DNA of 64,000 bases. It comes from an uncultured Ferrovibrio sp. Lineage in GTDB: Bacteria; Pseudomonadota; Alphaproteobacteria; Ferrovibrionales; Ferrovibrionaceae. Numbering within the stretch: position 1 is the first letter of the stretch; every line of letters starts with the position of its first letter. The notes beneath the pieces were generated by a model, which searched no databases, was not told the origin of the DNA, and saw only the letters and a program-made list of their open reading frames with translations. Both the position numbers and the translations under genes were made by a program. The stretch is taken from NCBI RefSeq assembly GCF_937960835.1, contig NZ_CALGPC010000015.1:1-64000 (forward strand). Direction: 5' to 3'. Positions 17,664 to 26,832 of this stretch are shown here, in pieces.

Positions 17664-19209
17664 GGTGGAGTTTTGTCCTAACAGACTGGCCCAGTTTGAC
17701 CAGTCCGTCTTAGGTAAGCTCGCCTCCCGTGCGCGTCAATGTATCCTGCCCGTTCTAATTGCGGCATCGGTCGCGGCCTGCTCGAAAGACGGTGGTTTTC
17801 AATCGCCTGCGGGCCCCGGCCAGATCGATTATCTGAAAGGGTTCATCGGCGGCGTCGCTGCGGACGAGCCGCGTGCGGCGCTGGTGGCCCGCGACATTCT
17901 GTCCGCCGGCGGCTCGGCGGCTGACGCAGTTGCTGCGGCTGCCCTCACCTATTCGGTGACCTATCCAAATGCCAGCGCCCTGGGCGCAGGCGGCTTCTGC
18001 GTGGTCGGCGATGCGCCGCGCAAACGCGCCGAGACGATCGAATTTCCTGCCTTGCCGGCTCAGGCCGGCGGTTCCATCGCCATCCCTGGCATGGTGCGCG
18101 GACTGGGCCTGCTGCAAGGCCGCTATGGCCGCGTCCGCTGGGAAGCTGTCGTCGCTCCCGCTGAACAGATCGCCCGCTTCGGCGACGGCGCCAGCCGCGC
18201 CTTCCTGCGCGCGGTGCAGGAAGCACAGCCGCCTGTCAGCGCCGATCCGGCTCTTGCCAGCGTCCTTGGCGGCCGCAACGGCATTCCTGCGGAAGGTGAG
18301 CGCCGCATGCAGCCGCAACTGGCAACCACGCTCGCGCGTCTGCGCAGTGCCGGCCCGGCCGATTTCTATCAGGGCAGCCTCGCGCAGACTGTGCTGTCGG
18401 ATATCACGGCTGCAGGCGGCCGTATCACGGCGGACGAACTGCGCAGTTACGCGGCCAGCATCGGCAAGCCCATTGCGGTGCCGTTCGAAAACAGTATCGA
18501 CATTCACACCTCGTCCAATGCCAGTGGCGGCGCCATTGCCGCCTGGCTGATCGAGCAAACCTATGACGGCGGCACGCTGATCGGTTCGGCGAAGATGCAG
18601 CCGGAGAAATTTGTCGCCAATCTCGGTCAGGCCTATCGCGGCGTAAATGGCGCGCCGGCGCAGGGTTATGGCTCTGCCAGCATCGCCGCCATCGACCGAT
18701 ACGGCCTGTCTGTCGCCTGCGCATTCAGCATGGGCAGCTCCTTCGGCGCTCGCCTTGCCGGCCGCGAGTCCGGCATCCTGTTTGCCGCGCCTCCGGGCGG
18801 CCCGGGCGACGAGACCCCCTACATGGTGGCCTTGGTCGGCATCAATCCGCGCGTGAACCAGAGCTTCTTCGCAGCCGGTGCCAGCGGCGGCCCGGCCAGC
18901 GCCGCGGCCCTTGCTCAAAGCGTGCTGGAAGCTGGCCTCGGCAAAGACCAGGTAGACAGCGCGGCCATTGCCTTGGCGCAGCCACGCTTCTTCCAGGGCG
19001 GCCTGCAGGCACCGGTACTGCACGAGCCGGGTGTCAAACAGAGTGTGCTGGCAAACCTGCAAAAGAATGGCGCGACGCTGACGCAAAGCAGCGCAATCGG
19101 CCGCGTCAATCTCGCCTATTGCAGCGACGGCCTGCCCCGCTCTCCCGCCACCTGCAGCTTTGCGGCCGACCGGCGCGGCTTCGGCCTTGCCACGGGTCAG
19201 CAATTCTAA
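17662..19209 (+). CDS. Gamma-glutamyltransferase-like lipoprotein with altered nucleophile
   Basis: About 515 residues related to gamma-glutamyltransferase and other Ntn hydrolases. The N-terminus carries a lipobox (ASVAAC followed by SKDGG), so it should be a lipoprotein. Family signs include ALVARDILSAGGSAADAVAAA, LGAGGFCVV, and later AIDRYGLSVACAFSMGSSFG. The position that normally holds the TTH triad with the catalytic threonine reads GSAS here, so Thr-Thr-His becomes Ser-Ala-Ser. Serine might act as nucleophile, or the protein may no longer process itself. The start is uncertain: ATG 17662 or GTG 17665 are the only usual codons before the signal. Confidence 0.75.
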   Translation: MVEFCPNRLAQFDQSVLGKLASRARQCILPVLIAASVAACSKDGGFQSPAGPGQIDYLKGFIGGVAADEPRAALVARDILSAGGSAADAVAAAALTYSVTYPNASALGAGGFCVVGDAPRKRAETIEFPALPAQAGGSIAIPGMVRGLGLLQGRYGRVRWEAVVAPAEQIARFGDGASRAFLRAVQEAQPPVSADPALASVLGGRNGIPAEGERRMQPQLATTLARLRSAGPADFYQGSLAQTVLSDITAAGGRITADELRSYAASIGKPIAVPFENSIDIHTSSNASGGAIAAWLIEQTYDGGTLIGSAKMQPEKFVANLGQAYRGVNGAPAQGYGSASIAAIDRYGLSVACAFSMGSSFGARLAGRESGILFAAPPGGPGDETPYMVALVGINPRVNQSFFAAGASGGPASAAALAQSVLEAGLGKDQVDSAAIALAQPRFFQGGLQAPVLHEPGVKQSVLANLQKNGATLTQSSAIGRVNLAYCSDGLPRSPATCSFAADRRGFGLATGQQF

Positions 19210-19253
19210 ATCGAAGTTTCAGCTCTTTCGTCGAAGATCAGTTGGATTCAATC

Positions 19254-20396
19254 ATGCAACTCTCTAAGCGCGGCGCCATCGACCCCTTCTATGTGATGGA
19301 AGTGATGAAGGCCGCCGCCGAACGCGAAGCCGCAGGCGGCGACGTCATCCACATGGAAGTGGGCCAGCCGTCCACGCCCGCGCCACGCAAGGCGATTGAA
19401 GCCGCCGTGGCAGCGGCCCAGCGCGAGCCGCTGGGCTACACGCTGGCGCTCGGCATCCCGGAGTTGCGCGGCGCGATCTCCAGGCATTATCGCGACTATT
19501 ACGGCCTGAGCGTTCCGGCGGAGCGCATTATCGTCACCACCGGCTCCTCCACCGGCTTTCAGCTTGCATTCCTTGCCGCCTTCGATGCGGGCGACAAAGT
19601 CGCGCTCGGCGAACCGGCCTATCCGGCCTATCGCAATATCCTGAAAGCGCTGGATCTCGAACCGGCGATGATCGTCACCGAGCTCGATACCCGTTTCCAT
19701 CCGACGCCGGAAGCAATCAACGCGCAGGCGCCCGACGCCAGGGGCGTGCTGGTGGCCAGCCCCGCCAACCCGACCGGCACGATGCTGTCGGAAGCGGCGA
19801 TGAAGGCACTGGTCGACGATTGCGCGGCGAAGAAGCGCTGGCTGATCGTCGACGAAATTTATCACGGCATCACCTATCACGGCCGCGCGCAATCGGTGCT
19901 GTCGCATACCGATCAGGCCATTGTGATCAACAGCTTCTCGAAATACTTCTCGATGACCGGCTGGCGGCTTGGCTGGATGGTCGTGCCCGAGATGATGGTC
20001 CGCCAGATCGAGCGGCTGACGCAGAATTTCTACATCTCCGCACCCGGCATCAGCCAGGTAGCCGGCGTGGCCGCCTTGTCGGCTTACGACGAGCTGGAGG
20101 CCAATGTCGCGCGCTATGCCAAGAACCGTGAGATATTGCTGAACGAGCTGCCGCGCGCTGGCTTCGATCAACTGGCGCCGGCCGATGGCGCCTTCTACAT
20201 TTATGCCGATATCAGCCGCTTCACCAACGATGCGTCGGATTTCTGCAAGCGCATGCTGCTGGAAACCGGCATCGCGGCGACGCCAGGCTTCGACTTCGAC
20301 CGCAATCGCGGCCACTATTTCATGCGCTTCTCCTTCGCCGGTGCCACCGACCGCATGGTCGAAGCGGCGAAACGGCTGAAGGACTGGACGAAGTAG
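19254..20396 (+). CDS. PLP-dependent class I/II aminotransferase
   Basis: A fold type I aminotransferase of 380 residues. The cofactor lysine is Lys230 in NSFSKYFSMTGWRLGW. Other signatures are GYTLALGIPELR, ASPANPTGTM and IVDEIYHGI, where the Asp and Tyr contact PLP. A family arginine for the substrate carboxylate is expected in HYFMRFSFAGA. The closest named groups are aspartate-type and alanine-type aminotransferases, but the amino donor cannot be decided. The ATG at 19254 is preferred; a TTG at 19242 would add four residues. It follows the lipoprotein gene by 44 nt on the same strand. Confidence 0.9.
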   Translation: MQLSKRGAIDPFYVMEVMKAAAEREAAGGDVIHMEVGQPSTPAPRKAIEAAVAAAQREPLGYTLALGIPELRGAISRHYRDYYGLSVPAERIIVTTGSSTGFQLAFLAAFDAGDKVALGEPAYPAYRNILKALDLEPAMIVTELDTRFHPTPEAINAQAPDARGVLVASPANPTGTMLSEAAMKALVDDCAAKKRWLIVDEIYHGITYHGRAQSVLSHTDQAIVINSFSKYFSMTGWRLGWMVVPEMMVRQIERLTQNFYISAPGISQVAGVAALSAYDELEANVARYAKNREILLNELPRAGFDQLAPADGAFYIYADISRFTNDASDFCKRMLLETGIAATPGFDFDRNRGHYFMRFSFAGATDRMVEAAKRLKDWTK

Positions 20397-20420
20397 TAAG
20401 CGGCCTCCGGGCCACTACAG

Positions 20421-20879
20421 CTAGCCACCTGTCGGCTCATCCCGGTTCAGCAAGGCAACGAATTCGCCTTCGAAATGCCCGGCGACGACATCGTCGCAGG
20501 CGATGACGGAGCGCGCCACGATGCGCGCCCGGCCTCTGCGTTGCAGCATCCTGCAGAAGACCGGCCAGCGCGCCTCGTCGGCCAGCGACGCAGTGGCCGT
20601 GAATGACGACGTCACCGGCTGGTCATAATCCATGCGGTTCGACTGGATCACCAGTCGCGCGTGAAGACCTTCCGCCTTGAGGCGCAGATCCACCAGTGAC
20701 CAGGCCGAGAGGATCGCCACCGCTGATAAGCTGCCGCCAAATGCCGTGCTGCGGTGATTGATATTGGGCACCAGCGGGGCGCTGAGCATGACGGCATCCG
20801 TCGATGCAGCAACGACCGCCACCTGCATGGCGGCCGACAGCGGAATGTGGGTGTGCAGGTAGGATTCGAGGTCCCGCAC
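20421..20879 (-). CDS. YiiD C-terminal-like thioesterase (hotdog fold)
   Basis: About 152 residues similar to the putative thioesterase half of YiiD. The segment IPLSAAMQVAVVAASTDAVMLSAPLVPNIN is followed by HRSTAFGGSLSAVAILSAWSLV, the hotdog helix region. In E. coli YiiD an acetyltransferase and this domain are fused; here the GNAT gene ends 13 nt upstream, so the pair exists as split neighbours. The likely start is the GTG at 20879 in the gap after the GNAT stop. Longer frames overlap the GNAT gene. The substrate is unknown. Confidence 0.75.
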   Translation of the reverse strand: MRDLESYLHTHIPLSAAMQVAVVAASTDAVMLSAPLVPNINHRSTAFGGSLSAVAILSAWSLVDLRLKAEGLHARLVIQSNRMDYDQPVTSSFTATASLADEARWPVFCRMLQRRGRARIVARSVIACDDVVAGHFEGEFVALLNRDEPTGG

Positions 20880-20892
20880 GGGAGCCGCAGGG

Positions 20893-21360
20893 TTACGCCG
20901 CAGCGGTGAGCGACTTGGACATATGCACCAGCTCGCGCCCTTCATGCTGCTCGATGCCGATTTCGACATAGCCGAGATATGCATAGAGCTGACGGTTCTC
21001 GATGAATAGCGCGTTGGTGTAAAGCCGCATCTCATGCAGGCCGCGCTCTCGCGCCTGCTGCTCGGCGAAGTCTATCAGGCGGCGCCCCAGCCCGATGCCT
21101 TGCTGCGTCGGATCGACGGCAACGCTCCAGATCAGCAGATGATCCTCAGCGGCCCGTAGCACCAGCGCACCGGCCAGCACATCCTCGGCACCGTCAACCA
21201 CCCAGACCTCGTAATTCTGCAACAGGTCCTTGGCCTCTTCGGCCATCGGCTGCGGTTCCGTGCCGATGCGCGGGACGTATTTGACATAGGCCCGCTTCTG
21301 CAAGGCGCCGAGTTGAGCCTCGTCCTTGAGGGTGGCCCGGCGGATAGGAGCCTCTCTCAC
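20893..21360 (-). CDS. GNAT family N-acetyltransferase
   Basis: An acetyl-CoA-dependent acetyltransferase of about 155 residues. The acetyl-CoA loop is TQQGIGLGRRLIDFAEQQARERG, preceded by the strand IWSVAVDP. The later NRQLYAYLGY segment is typical of motif B. The GTG at 21360 overlaps the RNase E stop by GTGA, so the start is coupled to the upstream gene; a second GTG at 21369 is possible. It is followed by the thioesterase-like gene. The acceptor substrate is unknown. Confidence 0.85.
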   Translation of the reverse strand: MREAPIRRATLKDEAQLGALQKRAYVKYVPRIGTEPQPMAEEAKDLLQNYEVWVVDGAEDVLAGALVLRAAEDHLLIWSVAVDPTQQGIGLGRRLIDFAEQQARERGLHEMRLYTNALFIENRQLYAYLGYVEIGIEQHEGRELVHMSKSLTAAA

Positions 21361-24300
21361 CGGCGCCACCAGCCCTTCTTCGGCGCCGGCGGTTCGGCCG
21401 GCTTCTCAGTCTCGCCATCGGGACGGATCACGACAGTCTCGAAAACCGGACCGGTTGTAATCTGCTCAGCCGCTGGCGGCACGGGCGAAGGTGCGGCAGG
21501 CGGTACCGGCGTTTCGGCCGGCGCGGTTTCCGGCAGCACGACATCGTCGGTCACCACCGGCGGCGGCGGCTCGACATGCACGCTCACAGCCGCGGCAGCC
21601 GGGCTCTCCTGAGGCTTGCTGGCTTGCGGCTCGCTGTCCTGAGAAGCGCTGTCCTGAGAAGTGCTGTCCTGCGGCTTGGTCGCGGGCGCTGCGTCTTCCT
21701 CATCGAATTCATAAGCCGGCACGCCGTCCAGCATGGCGCCGATGGCTGCTGGCGTCATCATCCCGCTGCGGTCATCGTCCTGGCGTTCGCTGTCCAGCGG
21801 CTCGCTGGCTGCGCGTTCGCCCTCGCCTTCGCCACGGCGGCGGCGGCGGCCGCCACGGCGGCCACGGCGGCGGCGGCGGCCTTCACCCTCGCCTTCGCCC
21901 TGTTCACCATTCTGCGCCTCGGCGGCTTCGCCTGCCTCGTCATCGCTGGCTTCGGCATCGGCGCCTGCCTCGTCGGCTTCGCCGGCGCTGTCATCGCCTT
22001 CCTCGGCGCTCGCAGCTTCCGTTTCACCGCGGGCGGTATCGTCACGACGGCCGCGGCGGCGGCGACGGCGACGGCGACGGCGACCTTCGCCGGCACCATC
22101 CTCTTCGCCCTCAGCGGTGTCTTGCGCCTGAGCCTCGTCGGCCTCGGTCTCGCCGGCATCCTCATCGGTTTCCGCCGCGTAGGCGGTCTCCTGGGTAATC
22201 GGCCGCTGCCCGTCATTTTTGGACGCAAGCTCGGGGCGGTTCACTTCACCAGGCTGGCGGGTCTTGCTGCGCTCGATCCGGTAATCCGGCGGCACCAAGC
22301 TGGCATCGGCGGCGATGATCACGCGCATCACATAGCGCCGCTCGATATCGCTGATCCGCTCGCGCTTGTGGTTGAGCAGATAGATCGCCACCTCGGCAGA
22401 GACGGACACCGTGATCTCGCTGGAGCGGTCGCGAATGCCCTCCTCCTCGATGGCGCGCAGCACCTGCAAGGCAGTGGATTCGATGGAACGGACATAGCCG
22501 CGGCCCTGACAATGCGGGCAGGGCATGGTCGAGCTTTCGATCAGGCTCGGCCGCAGTCGCTGGCGCGACATTTCCAGAAGGCCGAACGCGGATATGCGGC
22601 CGACTTGGATGCGCGCGCGGTCGTTGCGCAGGCATTCCTTCAGCCGCTGCTCGACCTTGCGGATATTGCGGTTCTCCTCCATGTCGATGAAGTCGATCAC
22701 CACAAGGCCGGCGAGATCGCGCAGGCGCAGCTGACGGGCGATTTCCTCAGCCGCCTCCAGATTGGTCTTGTAAGCCGTCTCCTCGATATTGTGCTCGCGC
22801 GTCGACTTGCCGGAGTTGACGTCGATGGAGACCAGCGCTTCGGTCGGATTGATGACGATGTAGCCGCCCGACTTGAGCTGCACGGTTGGCGAGAACATGC
22901 CATCAAGCTGCTGTTCAACTTGATAGCGATGGAACAACGGGATCTTGTCCTGATACAGCTTCACGCGATCGGCGTGAGACGGCATCAGCATCTGCATGAA
23001 GTCCTTGGCGAAGCGATAGCCCTGCTCGCCTTCCACCAAGACTTCGTCGATCTGATCGGAATAGAGATCACGGATCGAGCGCTTGATCAGCCCGGCTTCT
23101 TCATAAATCAGGCAGGGTGCCTGCGATTCCAGCGTCAGCTCGCGGATATTGTCCCAGGTGCGCAACAGGAATTCGAAATCGCGCTTGATCTCTTGCTTCG
23201 AGCGCTCCATCCCGGCGGTGCGCACGATCACGCCCATGCCTTCCGGTATATCCAGCTCGGCCGTGATCGCCTTCAGTCGCTTGCGGTCGGCCTGGGACTG
23301 GATTTTGCGTGAAATGCCGCCGCCGCGCGCAGTGTTCGGCATTAGCACGCAATAGCGGCCCGCCAGCGACAGATAGGTCGTCAGCGCAGCGCCTTTGTTG
23401 CCGCGTTCTTCCTTCACCACCTGCACCAGCATGATCTGTCGGCGCTTGATCACTTCCTGAATCTTGTAGCGGCGGAACGCATTGGCGCGGCGGCGGCGAC
23501 GGCCTTCGTCATGGTCGTCACTCTTGCCGTTATCCTCGCCCTTGCCGTCCGCCTCAGCGGCGCCTTCAGCCGAAGCCTCGCCATGCTCATCCGCAGCCCC
23601 TTCGGCAGCGGCATCCTCGGCATCGACGTTCGCTTCGCCGTTCTCTTCCGGCTCAACTTCCGCCGCGATCGCGGGCGCAGACGCGGCGCTGGCAGGCACA
23701 TTCCAGTAAGCAGGAGCAGCTACCGATTCAGACTGTTCAGCCTCCTGCGCGGCATCCTGCGTCTCGGCTGCATCTGCCACGGCAACATCGCCGCGCTCCT
23801 GCTCACCGGTACTGTCGGCATCCGTGCTACTATTGTCGCCAGCATCATCAGTGTCGGTCTCGTCGCTGGCATCATCACCGGCGTCATCACTGGCCAAAGC
23901 CGGGGCGTCAGGCGTGATTTCCTCGACGGTGTCGTAATCGCTATCGAGTGTCTCGATGCCACCGCTCTCACCGCTGCCCTCTTCCGCGCCATCGGCGTCG
24001 ACATCACCATCGTCACCCCGCTCGGCCTTCGCCGCACGTGCAGCCTCACGGGCCTCCTGCTCGGCCAGTTCGGCTTCTTCGGCTTCGGCGGCACGCGCCT
24101 CTTCCTCAGCCTGCTGCGCCAGCAGAGCTTCACGGTCGGCGATGGGGATCTGGTAGTAGTCGGGATGGATTTCGCTGAAGGCCAGGAAGCCATGGCGGTT
24201 GCCGCCGTATTCAACGAAGGCCGCCTGGAGCGACGGCTCCACGCGGGTCACCCGCGCCAGATAAATGTTACCTTTGAGGACTTGTTTGGTAGAGGTCTCG

Positions 24301-24389
24301 TAATCGAACTCTTCGAGGCGGGTTCCTTTGACGACAACCACCCGAGTTTCCTCAAGGTGGGTTGCGTCGATCAGCATACGCATGCCCAT
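21357..24389 (-). CDS. rne: Ribonuclease E/G
   Basis: The main endoribonuclease of mRNA decay and rRNA/tRNA processing, about 1010 residues. The order is an N-terminal S1 domain split by a long acidic, low-complexity insertion (about residues 91-340), the catalytic core with the metal-binding aspartates in VSIDVNSG and VVIDFIDM, the zinc-link CPHC, and a disordered tail with two arginine-rich blocks between acidic stretches. The insertion in S1 is typical of alphaproteobacterial RNase E. The tail is the expected scaffold for degradosome partners and RNA. The start MGMRMLID follows AGGA by 9 nt. Confidence 0.95.
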   Translation of the reverse strand: MGMRMLIDATHLEETRVVVVKGTRLEEFDYETSTKQVLKGNIYLARVTRVEPSLQAAFVEYGGNRHGFLAFSEIHPDYYQIPIADREALLAQQAEEEARAAEAEEAELAEQEAREAARAAKAERGDDGDVDADGAEEGSGESGGIETLDSDYDTVEEITPDAPALASDDAGDDASDETDTDDAGDNSSTDADSTGEQERGDVAVADAAETQDAAQEAEQSESVAAPAYWNVPASAASAPAIAAEVEPEENGEANVDAEDAAAEGAADEHGEASAEGAAEADGKGEDNGKSDDHDEGRRRRRANAFRRYKIQEVIKRRQIMLVQVVKEERGNKGAALTTYLSLAGRYCVLMPNTARGGGISRKIQSQADRKRLKAITAELDIPEGMGVIVRTAGMERSKQEIKRDFEFLLRTWDNIRELTLESQAPCLIYEEAGLIKRSIRDLYSDQIDEVLVEGEQGYRFAKDFMQMLMPSHADRVKLYQDKIPLFHRYQVEQQLDGMFSPTVQLKSGGYIVINPTEALVSIDVNSGKSTREHNIEETAYKTNLEAAEEIARQLRLRDLAGLVVIDFIDMEENRNIRKVEQRLKECLRNDRARIQVGRISAFGLLEMSRQRLRPSLIESSTMPCPHCQGRGYVRSIESTALQVLRAIEEEGIRDRSSEITVSVSAEVAIYLLNHKRERISDIERRYVMRVIIAADASLVPPDYRIERSKTRQPGEVNRPELASKNDGQRPITQETAYAAETDEDAGETEADEAQAQDTAEGEEDGAGEGRRRRRRRRRRGRRDDTARGETEAASAEEGDDSAGEADEAGADAEASDDEAGEAAEAQNGEQGEGEGEGRRRRRGRRGGRRRRRGEGEGERAASEPLDSERQDDDRSGMMTPAAIGAMLDGVPAYEFDEEDAAPATKPQDSTSQDSASQDSEPQASKPQESPAAAAVSVHVEPPPPVVTDDVVLPETAPAETPVPPAAPSPVPPAAEQITTGPVFETVVIRPDGETEKPAEPPAPKKGWWRR

Positions 24390-24926
24390 ACGGCATATTC
24401 CTGCGGCGCGGCGCCGCCCGCGCGAATAACAAACGGCGGCGCGCCTTGGTTTTCGAAGCAGGCGGCGGACAGACCGGCCCGGGGCGGCAAGCCGCAACGG
24501 TAGTGGTCCGAAAGGCCGGTCAGGGGCGCTGCCGGCGGGTCTCACCCTGCTCAACAAGCGCGCCGCGCTGGCGGCCAACCGCGCGCCACCATCGTGCCAG
24601 GCCAAAAAGCTTAAAGGGCCGGTCGACGGGCGCTTCGGAGGTTCACTCCAAATCCGTGCTGTCTTGAGCGCAGCGACCAAGGCCTACTGCCCAGGCCGCC
24701 TCCTTTTCGGGCAAGCATCTGGATTATGCAGGTTGGCTCAAAGCCGATGCGCCGATCCCCCCGACCGTGGAGTTCAAGAGAATAGTGCTCAAGAGACTCG
24801 GCTGGACGTCGGGATCTGACTCGGATATTCGCAGCTACATGGTACGCTGTTGCAGGCCTGAGCCACAAGGTCTTTGTTGTCACCTGTCAGGCGATTCGGG
24901 GGCCTCCAATTAAATACCTGTTTTTA
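24390..24926. other. Intergenic region between rne and the amidase gene
   Basis: This 537-bp stretch between two divergent genes shows no convincing coding region. It should carry the promoters of both genes and the leader of rne, whose mRNA often has a long regulatory 5' region in other bacteria. I see no known riboswitch, tRNA or clear hairpin terminator in it. The right end (around 24898-24902) has a GGGGG run that may be the ribosome binding site of the amidase gene. Confidence 0.5.
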
Positions 24927-26096
24927 TTGTTATTTTCCCTGCTGATCGGTGCGCCGGCCGTGGCCGCCGAGCCGGTGCGAATCACCGGCCTGCAACTGGG
25001 CCTGAACGCCGCCCTCACCCGCCTTGTTGTCGAGGCTTCGGCCCCGCTGGATGCGCTGCTGGAAGCCACGCCGGACGGGCTTGGCCTCACCCTGGTACTG
25101 CCACCTGCCTCCTGGACTTCGCCCCCGCCGCAGCCGCGCGCCGCCGGCCTGATTGGCCATATCGGCCAACCGGTTATCGGCACCGACCGTATCGCGCTGA
25201 CGCTGGACCTGATCGAACCCGCGGTGGTCGAGCGCTCCTTCCGCCTGCCGTCGCAGGGCCAGGATCATACCCGCCATAGGCTGGTCATCGACCTGCGCCC
25301 GGCCGATCCGGGGGCATTCCTCTTGGCCTTCGCCGCTCCCGTCCGGCTGCCGCTGACGACGGCGGCCGATATCGTCCCGCCCCCCGCCGCCATCAACGAG
25401 CGGCGGCGCCTGATCGTGCTGGATCCGGGCCATGGCGGACAGGACCCTGGCGCCATCAGCGCCTCCGGCCGCTTTGAAAAGGACATTACCTTGGCAGTGG
25501 CCAAGGCCGTGGCTGCGCGGCTCAACCGCACCGGCCGCTACCGGGTGCTTCTGACCCGCGAACAGGACCGCTTCGTCCGCCTGCCCCAGCGGGTCAATCT
25601 GGCGCGCCAGCATGAGGCCGACCTGTTCATCTCGATCCATGCAGACAGCCTGGGCGGCGACCGCGTCACCCGTGGGGCCAGCGTCTATACCTTGGCGGAG
25701 TTCGCCACGGATCATGAGGCGGAAGCCTTGGCACTGCGCGAGAACAAGGCCGACCTGTTGGCTGAAGATGCGACCGCCGGAGCAGTGGACGACGTCATTT
25801 CGATTCTGCTCGACCTCGCCTCCCGCGATACCGCACGGCTTTCCAGCCGTTTCGCCGGATTGCTCACCGCCAATCTGCGCGAGCAGATTCCGCTGCGCAG
25901 CAATCCGATGCGGGCGGCAAACTTCCGCGTCCTGACCGCCCCCGACGTGCCATCGGTTCTGCTGGAACTGGGTTATCTTTCCAATCCCACGGATGAGGCG
26001 CTGTTGTTCTCCGAAGGCGGCCGCGCCCAGTTGGCCGAGGCCGTGGCGCAGGCCATCGACCGCTTTTTCGGTGTCGAAGCCCAGGTCGCGCGTTAG
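24909..26096 (+). CDS. amiC: N-acetylmuramoyl-L-alanine amidase with AMIN domain (AmiC-like)
   Basis: A periplasmic zinc amidase that cleaves the stem peptide from peptidoglycan during cell separation. A signal peptide (LFLLLFSLLIGAPAVAA) precedes an AMIN targeting domain (about residues 25-125) and an Amidase_3 domain with VLDPGHGGQDPGA, FISIHADS and the catalytic glutamate in LLELGYLSN. The start is unclear: no ATG or GTG precedes the signal peptide. TTG at 24927 leaves a signal without a positive charge, while ATT at 24909 lies about 6 nt after GGGGG and includes a lysine. I give the longer version. Mature residues are unaffected. Confidence 0.85.
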   Translation: MKYLFLLLFSLLIGAPAVAAEPVRITGLQLGLNAALTRLVVEASAPLDALLEATPDGLGLTLVLPPASWTSPPPQPRAAGLIGHIGQPVIGTDRIALTLDLIEPAVVERSFRLPSQGQDHTRHRLVIDLRPADPGAFLLAFAAPVRLPLTTAADIVPPPAAINERRRLIVLDPGHGGQDPGAISASGRFEKDITLAVAKAVAARLNRTGRYRVLLTREQDRFVRLPQRVNLARQHEADLFISIHADSLGGDRVTRGASVYTLAEFATDHEAEALALRENKADLLAEDATAGAVDDVISILLDLASRDTARLSSRFAGLLTANLREQIPLRSNPMRAANFRVLTAPDVPSVLLELGYLSNPTDEALLFSEGGRAQLAEAVAQAIDRFFGVEAQVAR

Positions 26097-26217
26097 CTCC
26101 TCTCGCTCCCGGCCAAAAATCTAATCGGCCTGTCGGTCCGATCCTGCTCCGCACGTCCTGTGGAGGAAAACGGAAATCCGGTCGCCCCGGACTTTCGCCT
26201 GGACAAGGGAGCGCATC

Positions 26218-26688
26218 ATGAGGATCACACAGCATCTTTGGTTCGAAAAAGACATGGAAGCAGCGATCCGCTTCTACACGTGTCTGGTTCCGGGCTCCCG
26301 GATCGAATGGACCTCGGCTGTCATGGCTGACAATCCCTCGAGTCCGGCCGGCAGCGTGAAGATCGCCGCCTTCACCTTGGGCGGACAGAACTACATGGCG
26401 ATCGAGGCCGGGCCGCTCGATCCATTCAATCACAGCTTTTCCATCCTGGTGGAATGCGACACGCAGGCGGAGATCGACCGCCTTTGGGATGCGCTGAAGG
26501 AAGGCGGCAGCGTGGAGCAATGCGGCTGGCTCAAGGACCGCTGGGGTCTGTCCTGGCAGATCGCTCCGACATGCCTTCAGGAGCTCATGAACGATCCCGA
26601 TCCGGCGAAGGTGAAACGGGTCACCGAGGCCATGCTAAAAATGGTCAAGCTCGACATCGCGCCGCTGAAGGCTGCAGCAGCGGGTTGA
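26218..26688 (+). CDS. VOC family protein, PhnB-like
   Basis: A small protein of 156 residues with the vicinal-oxygen-chelate fold, closest to the PhnB / 3-demethylubiquinone-methyltransferase-like group. It starts MRITQHLWFEKDMEAAIRFY, the normal opening of this group, and later reads FSILVECDTQAEIDRLWDAL and DRWGLSWQIAP. Members often occur with stress and YciI-type genes, and most have no proven reaction. A strong AAGGGAG precedes the ATG. It opens the cluster placed between the amidase and PBP1A genes. Confidence 0.85.
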   Translation: MRITQHLWFEKDMEAAIRFYTCLVPGSRIEWTSAVMADNPSSPAGSVKIAAFTLGGQNYMAIEAGPLDPFNHSFSILVECDTQAEIDRLWDALKEGGSVEQCGWLKDRWGLSWQIAPTCLQELMNDPDPAKVKRVTEAMLKMVKLDIAPLKAAAAG

Positions 26689-26741
26689 TCACACACTGTT
26701 TCTCCCCTCTTGAAACCGGAAAACGCCTTCCCAGATCGATC

Positions 26742-26832
26742 TCGCCGGCCGCCCGTTTGGGGACCGGCGGTCAAGGGGCGTCAGCTCTTTGGCGCCCCTC
26801 GTATCCATGTTGCTCATTGGAGGATATGGCTA
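26742..26832 (+). promoter_or_regulatory. ROSE-type RNA thermometer in the Hsp20 leader
   Basis: Three successive hairpins can be folded by eye. The first pairs CGCCGG (26743-26748) with CCGGCG (26764-26769). The second pairs AGGGGCG (26774-26780) with CGCCCCT (26793-26799). The third pairs CCATGTTGCT (26805-26814) with AGGATATGG (26821-26829) around a CATTGG loop. It hides the Shine-Dalgarno and an ATG. The UUGCU opposite AGGA, with one unpaired G, is the ROSE hallmark. Heat should melt the last helix and allow Hsp20 synthesis. Confidence 0.85.

Noticed and set aside
17755..19203. A 482-residue open frame opposite the GGT-like gene
   Set aside because: The plus-strand frame has clear family motifs; this one has none.
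21576..23312. A 578-residue open frame opposite rne
   Set aside because: It mirrors the acidic and arginine-rich parts of RNase E, giving long alanine, arginine and histidine runs. RNase E on the other strand is certain.
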